Shown: positions 24,361 through 34,195 of the stretch, in pieces
How positions within the stretch are numbered: the stretch's first letter is position 1
Layout: each line of letters begins with the position of its first letter
Assembly: GCA_023374025.1 (NCBI GenBank)
Contig: SIJG01000136.1
Location: forward strand, 103,914-167,913
Source: Heterodera schachtii
Lineage: Eukaryota > Nematoda > Chromadorea > Rhabditida > Heteroderidae
Direction of reading: 5' to 3'
DNA length: 64,000 bases
The notes under the pieces: model-generated
Databases searched by the model: none
The model's input: the letters and a program-made list of their open reading frames with translations, nothing else
Told to the model about the DNA's origin: nothing
Translations under genes and position numbers: made by a program

Positions 24361-26578
24361 TTATTCGTGGATTAAATTGTCAAATCCATTGGATGCTAAG
24401 CGATATTGAAGGGCTCTTAAGTGATTCACAATTTGGTCTGGTTCGGGGTTTGCATGTGCATCAAATCTAGTGACAAGAGTGCGTATGGCAACATCATTAT
24501 TATAGTATGTCCTTCGCCTAGGTTGCAAATTCAAACCGCTTGTAGGATCCAACTCATAAGTCCTAATTTTGTCTTGAGCAATTCTTTCTTCCTCTTTCAA
24601 AACTAAAATTAATCTAAAACAGCTCACTTTTTGTCTTAATTTTTAAAATTAAATATTTACTTAGATAATGGGGGGTGCATATTTTGGAATTTTCTCCGCA
24701 GTGTAAGATGAAATGCTTCCTTAATTATTTTTAATAGGAAATCGGTTTGACCCCTCAAGTTTAAGGATACCTGAGCATTGTTTGTTCTACATAAATCATC
24801 AATAACCGCCTGGTGATGATTCCAACTATCAACCGGAAATAATGCCTGTTCACCATTATCCCTGATTATATAGGTTCTAAAACATCTAATTAAAAATGCA
24901 TAATTTGCAATTTACCTCCTAAAATATTCAAAAACAGGACCAGCTACAATTGGAGCCCGTGCATGCAATATGTCTAGAGAACCCTCAACCAAATTAGGTT
25001 GAAGAAAAGCGAGTGCAGCTAATGAGCGTATATATTTCCTAAGTTCTTCACTAGCTTCATATTCACGGATAAGACCATGCCTCTGAAGTAAAAATAATAA
25101 GGGTTAAAACAGATATTTTTACCTGTACATAACGTAATACCGATTGAGACAAGTGAAATAAGCACATTCTAATTTGAATTTGCGGCCAAACATGTTTAAA
25201 TGCGCTTCTGGCTCCTAATTATTTAAATAAATTCAAAAATTAAAAAACAAAAAACCGAGCTCGAAATCAATAAGAACAGACTCTGGATTAGTGCGAAGAC
25301 GGGTTCTAATTACCTTGAACATTTTGTGTGACTATGTAAAAATATATAATAAGCCACCTCTAACGCTCTGATATAGGTGCTTGCTGCCTTATTAGCCATT
25401 AAAATATATGCGCATGGAACAGAAGAGTGTTCCAACAAAATATTAATTGTGTAAAGTTGTAAAAATGAAAGCGGCACAATCTTAAAATTTTAGCCTATCT
25501 CATATTCACTGCTGATCTCACTTTAAAAGTGCCGTCAGCAGACCATTTATTATAAGTCGACAGTCTATTTAAGCCAAGTTCTGTCGCGAAGATAAAAAAA
25601 ACCACCTCGTCGGGTTCAGTTACACGAGAATCATACAATAAAAATCTTTGCCCACGATAGTCAAGAGCGAATTCCCCCTTGATTATTAGATATTAGTAGG
25701 GATGTCAAAAATATATACAATAACTGGTCAAAATATGTACATAAATAGGTAAAAAAATTCCCGAAATATGTAAGAAATATGTATAAAAACCCATAACATG
25801 TACTAAAATATGTAAATAGATTTTAATGGCTGTTTTTTGAAAAATCTTCTTTAAGTGTTAAATTGGCAGGCAGAAAAATGAGTTAAATAGATTTAGAATA
25901 ACTTTTAACATTTTAAATATTATTTTGGTATTTTTTAGGTGTACATTTTATATGTAAAAATATGTAAATAAAAGTCCCAACTTTTGTTCGCAAAAAAATA
26001 TATATGTATTTACATAAAATTGACATCCCTAAATATTAACAAGAAAATAGCTAAAGAAAACACCTCAATAACTATTTCTTGAATTGACTTTACGTCAACC
26101 GCTTGTCTTGCGGGAATTTCTCGCAGTCTGTTCACTTGACGTTGAACAGCACTGGAGCTTGGCATCATCATCAGCTGTTCGTCTGATAAATCTTGCCTTG
26201 CGTGCACATTAATCTCTCTTACAGTAGCGACAGGGTTATTTAGTGCAGCCGCTTTAATGTCTTCCTTTCTCTGCCTGACCTGCCCGGGAATTAGGTAAAA
26301 CCGACCTACAGAATTTCTCTTACAGTATTCTGAGAAGAAACTTGGGGATGGTTATGATCAGACACAATACGTGTAATATCCAAAGTGCCGATAGGACCAT
26401 GTGCTCTTCCTGGACAATTCTTTTGTGTGCATTGCCAAAATTGGGTTTGCCCATCCACACTTGTCCCCTTTTGACGATATTCGTACCCTCCAAAATATAT
26501 TAAAGCGCGATTTTTAGAAGTGTTAATTGCTATCCCTCCGTTAAACAAAAGAAAAAGGTAAAAAATTAAAAATAGCAT
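24361..26578 (-). CDS. MULE transposase, FLYWCH-DDE, ten exons, 494 residues
   Basis: DNA-cutting and strand-transfer enzyme of the element. Exons (minus strand): 26578-26324, 26279-26064, 25677-25522, 25480-25358, 25313-25256, 25214-25123, 25082-24916, 24876-24771, 24719-24661, 24613-24361. All introns are GT-AG and 39-51 nt except intron 2, which holds a MITE; phases agree at every junction and no stop interrupts. Residues 25-78 form a FLYWCH finger (C50, C55, H75, H77). The catalytic residues expected of MULEs are D205 (WSADGTFK), D266 (LIDFEL) and E392 (NNAQEAFH), with the CLFH motif at 287-290. The start is the least certain part: the ATG at 26578 opens a hydrophobic stretch (MLFLIFYLFLLF) unusual for a transposase, so an upstream exon is possible. 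Function is inferred from domains; the gene looks intact. Confidence 0.88.
25697..26031. mobile_element. MITE (hAT-like) inside transposase intron 2
   Basis: Termini TAGGGATGTCAA and TTGACATCCCTA are inverted repeats. The flanks GATATTAG (25689-25696) and AATATTAA (26032-26039) agree at 6 of 8 positions, consistent with a slightly decayed 8-bp TSD. The interior is non-coding and full of TATGTA hexamers in both orientations, a subterminal pattern common in hAT MITEs. Intron 2 is 386 nt; subtracting 335 bp of element and 8 bp of target copy leaves 43 nt, the usual intron size of this gene. Confidence 0.82.
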
Positions 26579-26723
26579 TATCTTAAAAAAGATAAAATGT
26601 TTATAGCCGTTCAATTGAATACAATGTGCAAATGTTACGTTTGAGAGTAAGAAGGACTAGGGAATTGAATAATTAGCTTTTATCTTTGGTTTTTATAGTA
26701 TATTTGTGCTTATCATTAATTAT

Positions 26724-27154
26724 TTGACAGCTGATCAGCGAATTTCTTTCGGCGGAACCGCATTTTCTTTATTTGACAGCTGATCAGCGAATTTCTTTCG
26801 GCGGAACCGCATTTTCTTTATTTGACAGCTGATCAGCGAATTTCTTTCGGCGGAACCGCATTTTCTTTATTTGACAGCTGATCAGCGAATTTCTTTCGGC
26901 GGAACCGCATTTTCTTTATTTGACAGCTGATCAGCGAATTTTTTCGGCGGAACCGCATTTTCTTTATTTGACAGCTGATCAGCGAATTTCTTTCGGCGGA
27001 ACCGCATTTTCTTTATTTGACAGCTGATCAGCGAATTTCTTTCGGCGGAACCGCATTTTCTTTATTTGACAGCTGATCAGCGAATTTTTTCGGCGGAACC
27101 GCATTTTCTTTATTTGACAGCTGATCAGCGAATTTTTTCGGCGGAACCGCATTT
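26724..27154. repeat. Nine-copy 48/49-bp palindromic tandem array between divergent genes
   Basis: Nine near-identical units start with TTTGACAGCTGATCAGCG and continue with TTTCGGCGGAACCGCATTTT. Unit starts (the G of GACAG) lie at 26726, 26775, 26824, 26873, 26922, 26970, 27019, 27068 and 27116. The 48-bp units lack one base in the T/C run. Each unit contains CAGCTG, the perfect palindrome CTGATCAG, and GCGG-AA-CCGC. The array lies between the 5' ends of the transposase and passenger genes, so it could be a shared promoter/enhancer or a protein-binding array. Protein frames across it are artefacts. Confidence 0.9.
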
Positions 27155-27286
27155 CAGAGTATTTAAAACCAAAAAAAATTTTTGATAAAAACATATTTTT
27201 ACTTAAACTTTTATTAGAATTATATCTTCTTTCATTTTCATTTTAAAGTTCGTTTATTTAAGCCTATACAATATATAGTTTTTAAG

Positions 27287-27831
27287 ATGAAGCTAATAAC
27301 CATACTAATTTTCATTATTTTTCTTTCTGTTGAAATCGTTGCTAGAGTTCATATCCCACGGCCCAATTTAAATTTGGGAAGACTCTTCCGTGAAGTTCGG
27401 CTATTAAAAAAATCTGAGCTCTTAATTGGCGGAGCTGGGGCATTAGTCGGTTTAATAGTGGACGATTTATTTGACGTTTTAAACGAAGGTTTTATTTTTT
27501 TTTAAAAGAAATACATTTTGCCTTAAGAATCATCTATAACTGCCACCTTTTTCCCACAAATTCTCTGTAACGGATGCAGAATTTTTTGTTAGCCAAGACG
27601 AATTTCGAGTTGAAAATTTGTTCCAAAAAATCGCTTCTTATATGGACCGTGAGTCACTTAAGGAAATATGTTTTTTCGGTAATAATTGTATAGGAAATAT
27701 AAATATAGAATAGCTATTAAGGGACCGATGGACAAATAAAAAGAGCAAAATCTGACAAGCATGGGCTGACAACATTGTTTTTATATGCCATTCAAAATGA
27801 CAAAAAACTTGACCTACTTGAGTGTCTATGA
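27287..27831 (+). CDS. Small secreted protein gene carried by the MULE (about 136 residues)
   Basis: Three exons fit one frame: 27287-27488, 27580-27678, 27722-27831. Both introns (91 and 43 nt) are GT-AG and both junctions are phase 1; intron 2 has the same length as the transposase introns. The protein starts MKLITILIFIIFLSVEIVAR, a clear signal peptide with likely cleavage after A19. The mature part is basic, then has a glycine-rich hydrophobic stretch (LLIGGAGALVGLIV, about 45-58) that might insert in membranes, an acidic segment and a charged C-terminus ending LDLLECL. I do not recognise the family. It lies between the 49-bp array and the right TIR, transcribed away from the transposase. 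It could be a captured host gene or an integral second gene of this lineage; the exon model is inferred from frame agreement only. Confidence 0.6.
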
Positions 27832-27865
27832 TTATGCTTAAATTGCCAGTTGGGCCTTTGGCAAG

Positions 27866-28252
27866 CCATTAATAAATTTAAAATATTAATTAATCAAAAA
27901 ATTTATTTGCTTTGCTTTTTTTTGTTTGTTGTTGTGCGCTTTTTTAAGTTAGTGTGTCTACGGTTGGGCCGAAACACACGTAATTAGTTGCTTTTTTACA
28001 AGGAAGAGACCGTACTGACGAGGCCCACTCTTCCAAAAATTTTTTAAAAAAATAATTTTTTTTTAAATTTAGTAACCGTCCGCAAAAGTCCGTCCGCAAA
28101 AGTCCGTCCGCAAAAGTCCGTCCGCAAATGTCCGTCCGCAAATGTCCGTCCGCAAAAGTCCGTCCGCAAAAGTCCGTCCGCAAAAGTCCGTCCGCAAATG
28201 TCCGTCCGCAAAAGTCCGTCCGCAAATGTCCGTCCGCAAATGTCTGGTAGCC
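27866..28252 (-). repeat. MULE right TIR with twelve 14-bp units
   Basis: Reverse complement of the left TIR. The 14-bp array spans 28076-28243 and has twelve units, mixing the ACA and ACT variants, against seven on the left. The 70-bp length difference between the two TIRs equals five units, so copy number has changed by unit gain or loss while the unique inner part stayed almost identical. Confidence 0.9.
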
Positions 28253-31200
28253 CTTCTCATATGAAGAAAAGTAAAACAATATTAAATAATTTTGGGAGTA
28301 CACAAACCCCATCAAGCCTCAAGCTTTTTCAACACGAAAAATATCAAAAACCGCGAGGTTCGAGCATCACCTTTATATTATGCATTAATGAAAGCTGCAT
28401 AAATATAAACTAAAAAATTTAATATGGCTTTTAAAATAAAAAATAATATTATTAAGCAGTTGAAATAGAAAAATAAAAATTATAATGTCACTGTGGGAGC
28501 ATTGAAAAAAATTGATAATACTTTTTAATTAATTAAGTAATTTTCTAATCTTTTTTAAAGAAAGATACGAAAAAAAGCCTGGGCATGGTTTTTAAAATCA
28601 TAAAAAAAAGTAAGTATTTTATTGGAATGATTAACCCTAATATTAAATGAATAGAAAAATAAAAGTAGCAGAATATTAATATAATAAATTGAAGAAATTG
28701 GAATTAAACATCAGATTTGTAATATTATAAATTCTTCTTTAATTTATATTATTGAGACTTTGGTTTTTATTTTTAAATTCTTCTTAACATAATCTAAATA
28801 ATTTAGACTCTATGAAAAAATAAATTTTTTGATAATTTTTGTTGGTAACAATTAGGTGCTCGAAACCATATTTAAAGAAATAAAATGAAGTTAACACTTA
28901 TAATGGACATCTTATAAGAAGACGGCAAGATTAAAATGAAAAACAGAAATAATTATAAAAGATCAGAGAAAAAATAAAAAAACATCATCTCATATATAAA
29001 CAAAAAATGGAAAAATATAATTTAATTCAAGAAACCAAGTTTTATGAATCATAATTAGGAAGAAAATTTCCCATGTTAAAAATATTAATTCTTTATAAAG
29101 AAAGCAAACGACCTACGAAAAAAAGATTAACTAAAAGAAAAATAAATAAATAAAAGGGACTAAAATAATAAAGTATATTTTCTAATTAAATGTAAACATT
29201 TTTCTATTGAAGAGATAATTATTAAAATTGGAGTAAAATTAAAATGTAAAAATATTTATTTAATAAAGATGCACTCGGAGCTCTCAAAGGATCCATAGAG
29301 AACGCTGCTCAAATCCCATGCGAGTTTGTAAGCAATTAAAATTAAGAGAAATATAATCATAAATTGGTACGAAAACAAAAATGCAATTACGAATGTTAAA
29401 AAATAAATAACAATTGCCATGAGTAACGAATTACCTAAAAGCAGTAAATTGATAAAAGTATTTTCCTAATTAAATTTACATTTTGTTAAAGAGATAATTA
29501 CGAAAATTAGAGTAAAAAATTAAATGCAAATTTTTTTCATTTTAAAAAGATAAAAACATACAAAATTTTTATAAAGCTTTAAATTTTAAGACAAAATTTA
29601 GAGAATTTCTACAAGTCTAAAATGACATATTACATGCAATGGAATTAAAAAGATAAATTTATAATTAAAATGCGGCAATAAAACTAATTTCGATTATGTA
29701 TTTTTCAAAAATAATATTAATAATCTTTTATGTAGTAAAATTAATGAATTTTCCAACAAATAACTATTGCCATGTTCGACAGTCCTTTAAACTTAAATAT
29801 GAATTTCAAACAACGAATTCAAACATAAAAGCATAAACATTGAATGATTTTATGAAATTAAACTCCAAAAAGCATCAAAACATTTTAATTACTCAAAATA
29901 TTTTATATTGATTCATATTGCTTAATAACAATTAAAATAATTATAAAATGTATTTTCAATAATTTATTTATTTATTAAAACTTACCAATCAACGGACACA
30001 ATTAGAACCAGTTCTGATCGCTGCATAAGATAAAAAAAATTATGCCAATATAATACCAAATCAAATATAATATATTGGTATAAAAATTAAATAAAAACTA
30101 AAAACACTAAATTGTACCGGAGCAAAAAACCAAGAAGAAAGGCTGGATTCTACTCGACATCGAGTTTTTCTAAATTCTATATTATTTAAAAGTAAAAGTT
30201 AAAAAATAATAGCTATCATAAGAAAATTAACCCAAAATTAATTAATTAAAAAGATGAATCTGACTTATTAAGTTACGAAAGTGGCTAGCCTTGTTGTACA
30301 TTTAAAATCTAAATATAACAAAAATAATATTAATTTTAAAAATATTATAATAAATTTATTTATTCATATTTATTTTCAAAAATACGAAAAGCAACTGGAC
30401 GGGTCTTGATTTCTAATGACTAAATTAAAATTTAATATGAATAAAACATTTCGATAATGAAGAAATATTGAAAAAAAAAATTCTATAAATCTTTAATGTT
30501 AATAATAGCTTTACAATTAAAAACCAAATTTAATTGTGCTTGGCACTAAAGTATTCAAATCCAAATCCCAATCCAACTTCCACCCTTTTTCCTCATGTGG
30601 CGCAACAGAAACTAGAACAATAACAAGTTGCGGAACAACTTTAACCTACCAGCTCAGCCATTTGTGCTCGTTTTGCTAGCGAATTTCAAATGGAGCATCA
30701 AACATTTATGAAGTGGTCAGGACAAGGTTTAAGCTATTAATTTCAAAAATGAAATTAAAATAAGAATATAATTTAATTGCAAAAATTAACAAATGCTTAG
30801 AAACTCATTCAAAATAATTAAACTTTAAAACAATATTACCAAAAACACAAATATATTTAGCCAGATAAAAAATAATACGTTCAAATATGTTTTCATAATA
30901 AAAGCCAAATAAAAGCCTTAGCAAAATTTAAAAATTTGGAATACAAGTAATAATTTTATAATAAAATACGTAAATTAAATATTTTACCCAATTTAATTGT
31001 TTTTAAAACGAAAAGTTCAAATTAGATTATTTATATATTTTTTAAAATTGCAGATAAAGAGAAACATCACACTGGTTCAAGAACAACTTCAAAATGATAA
31101 GCTGCGAGAAAAATTGAGAATATTAAATTAATTATAAAGTATTGAATTGATTTTTGTTAATATGGAAATTTTTTTTTATCAATTTCAGCGTTATTTTTTG

Positions 31201-34096
31201 AAAGAGAGAGTTGGGCTAAAAGTGGTAACAATGAAGTAAATTTAAAAAAATTTGGGAGTACATAAAACCCATCCGCCACAAAATGAAAAAGAATTTATAA
31301 CAGAAACACTCGGAGCACCAAACGGAGCAATAGTTAATGTTTGGTTTTCACTGCCATTATTATAAATAAGAAGAATAATTAATTTGAAATACCTAAATGA
31401 AACAAATATTACTCAGAGTACTAAAAAACACGGTTTCTAACCAGGCCAATATATTATTTCGAATTGGATTTATAATTTCATTATTTGAAGAATAAAAAAT
31501 TAAATAAATTAATACTGAATGCTATAAAACTACAAAAAATTGTGATTCATAATTTTTTATTATTAATGTAAAGAGCGGCACTATGATTAATTGTTCAAAT
31601 ACATAAGCATTTATAATAAAATTCACAAACTAAATAATCAAAAAGTTGAATAAATGCATAAAAATAAAAAGATTTTTATAAGTAATGAAAACTAATTAAA
31701 ATATAAGAATTAAAATAAAGGAAAATGTATGCAAAATAATTTAATTTAAGAAAATTTAAGGATTTTCAATAATTTAAATCAAAAATAAATTTTAAAAAAT
31801 TTTAAATTTTGATGGGATTTAGATGCAAAAATATCGTGAAAAATAAATTTTTACAAATACATATAAAACGAGAGCTTCTAAAACCGAGAGTGGAAACTGC
31901 ATGGCGTCAACACAGCGTGTTCAGATATCAAGATTAAAAGGAAAAAATAGAAAACCTTTTAATATAAAATTAAATTATAAAATTATATATAATGATATAA
32001 GCAAATAAAGATCTTAAAAAACTGCAATGCAAATAACACTTTATGAGATTCATTTAAAAGAACAATTAATTACCAGAATACTAAATAAAACAATAATTAG
32101 AATATTTTTTATAAAATTTTTATGTCGTATTTTCCTTTTGTACATGATTAATAATTTTATAAATCAATAATTATAGTTTGTTTAAAAAAGAATTACAATA
32201 AAAAATTTAATTAATTTTTGTCTAATTAATCAAATAATTTTTTAATTAAATAAAAATGCATACATCATCGTTAGCATAATTTTCCTTAAATGAAAATAAT
32301 GAGCAATAAGTTGTAAAAGGAGATGTCATTTAGTTGGAAATACTCAAAATCTAATAAATTGTCTAACTTATCAGGAAAAAGTTCAGAGAAAAAACAACAA
32401 ATTTAAAAGATAAACGATTAAAGATACTCCTGTGATCAATAGAAATTTTAAAGGCAAGAGAATGTTAAAAAACAGAAAATATTGAACATTATATTAAATA
32501 TTTAATGCGGATGTAAAATTAAAAAATTTTTAACATTTGTCAAAACGCCTTTTAAAATTTAAAGCTTAATTATTCTAAAAAATGACCAACATTTTGCACA
32601 AAAATCATTTTTGCCACACAAAAAGTTTGAATCAAAAGCCATTTAAATACCGAAATATTTTATTTAAGGTTCTTATGATCATCCAGGAATATTAACATAA
32701 ATTCTTAAACCACTATAAAAAATTGCCCGAGGACAAGATGTAGAGAAAAATTATTTTAATACACTGTTATGCATGTTAAAAGTATAGTCAAAAATTAAAT
32801 AATAATTAATATCTTTTATATAATTTAGTAAATTAAATATTTAACATTTAAAAAAACGCTCAGTCATAAATCAAGATAATTTGAATTAAAACAATAGATC
32901 AAATCAGAGTAATTAATTAATTTTAAAATTCATAAAATCCTAATAATAGATTAAAAATAAAATAAAACAAATCGATGTATAAGAAAAGAAAATAAATAAA
33001 AATTTATATATTATAGTATAACGACGAAAAAGTATACAACCGACCTGTGCATTGGAAACAACATTGCAATTAAATAAAGAATGAAAAACTAAAATTGATT
33101 TTAAAAATATAAATTTATTCAAATAAATAACTATTAGTTTAAAAAACTGGAATGAAAAATTATTATAATTTAAAATAATATAAATTGAAAAAACCTTTAT
33201 AGAAATCATTTAAAATACAATTTAAGTTTCCAAAAATTAATTGTGTGAACAAACTCAAGAAAAATCATGCAAATTAAAAATTTTGAAATATGAAATAAAC
33301 CTAACCAAACAATAATCAGATACTATGAAAATTTCTATTACATATGAAATAAACCTAACGAAAGAATAATCATATACTATGAAATTTCTATCTTTACAGA
33401 AAATTTAGAAAAAAATAAACCCAAATAATCAAAATTTTTTCAAAATTAAATTATAATATTCCATAAAAATTATAGAAGTAAATCTATAAAAATGAAAATG
33501 TAATCAATTATAAAAGCAGTTCCGCTCTGAAATTGTTTATAGAAACCTGACATACCTGTCGGCGCAATAATGAATGAAATAATTTAAAAATTATAAATTT
33601 AAAAATGCATTAAACTTATGCTTAAAAATAATTATAGTAAACTTAATAGATAAGAATTAACATTAAAAAATTGCCAATAAAAATTATATTTGAAAAAAAA
33701 ATTTGTTTATTAAAAATTAAAAAATTACTAATCTTAATACGAATAAAAATTGATTTTCAAAAGAATAAAACAAATATTAGCAATGTAACTTTAAAAAAGT
33801 TTTTTATAAGTAAAAAGAATGAACTACAGTCGGTCAGCGGGAAACTGGACAATTGTTAATATTATTTTTAAGTTTTCATAATACAAAAAAACAAAAGAAA
33901 AGAAAGATAATTAGTTGTCTTAATAACAAATGAAGAACACTAAAATTGATTATTATATATAAAACTATTGCGTTTAATCTTTATAAAATTTTGAATATAA
34001 ATTAAATACAATACCTTGAAAATAAACTAAATAAATTAAAAAATATATATGTCGGAAATACAAGATTATATTTGCCTATAAAAATATACAACCAAA

Positions 34097-34195
34097 TTAT
34101 AAAATCACAAATATTAAAAAAGTATTTAGTAGGGCCCAACTTACCGCAAACCCCAGCGTAATATGGCGCTCGCTCCTGGCTGGATCCTTATTCAT
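34097..34195 (-). other. Possible small ORF, 32 codons, unrecognised
   Basis: A GC-rich island opens with ATG and reads MNKDPARSERHITLGFAV, then a hydrophobic tail (SWALLNTFLIFVIL) to TAA. A GCG-GTAAGTT sequence after GFA looks like a nematode 5' splice site, so the first 17 codons could instead be an exon. No family is recognised and no downstream exon was found. It may be chance or a decayed exon. Confidence 0.25.

Larger units (their letters stand above)
24030..28252. mobile_element. Mutator-like (MULE) DNA transposon, apparently complete, with passenger gene
   Basis: A 4223-bp element flanked by the 8-bp duplication CTTCTCAT (24022-24029 and 28253-28260). Terminal inverted repeats of 317 and 387 bp consist of a poorly matched tip, CCAG, an array of a 14-bp unit and about 207 bp of near-identical unique sequence. 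Between them lie a minus-strand ten-exon DDE transposase with an N-terminal FLYWCH finger, a nine-copy 48/49-bp repeat array and a plus-strand three-exon gene for a small secreted protein. The two genes are divergent and each ends near a TIR. TIR length, TSD size and the transposase family all place it among MULEs. A MITE inserted later into transposase intron 2. No inactivating change was found, so it may be autonomous. Confidence 0.9.

Noticed and set aside
26579..26614. Extension of the transposase start to 26614
   Set aside because: The upstream codon is TTG, not ATG, and the added residues are not part of the FLYWCH domain; the ATG at 26578 was used with reservation.
26724..27154. CRISPR-like array (regular repeats)
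   Set aside because: The units are contiguous with no unique spacers, and the context is a eukaryotic transposon.
26979..27194. Frame with repeated MRFRRKNSLISCQIKK-like peptide
   Set aside because: Direct product of the 48/49-bp tandem array; it shifts frame with the 48-bp units and lies in the intergenic region between two genes.
27944..28315. Long frames across the MULE TIR arrays (also at 23968-24268) with repeating CGRTFADG-type peptides
   Set aside because: They are translations of the 14-bp tandem unit. The period is not a multiple of three, so all frames stay open by repetition, and they lie inside terminal repeats.
32940..33209. Hydrophobic 60-100 codon frames scattered in the AT-rich background (for example 32940-33209, 53860-54165)
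   Set aside because: Phe/Ile/Tyr/Leu-rich translations of T-rich strands; expected by chance at this composition, with no signal, domain or codon-usage support.
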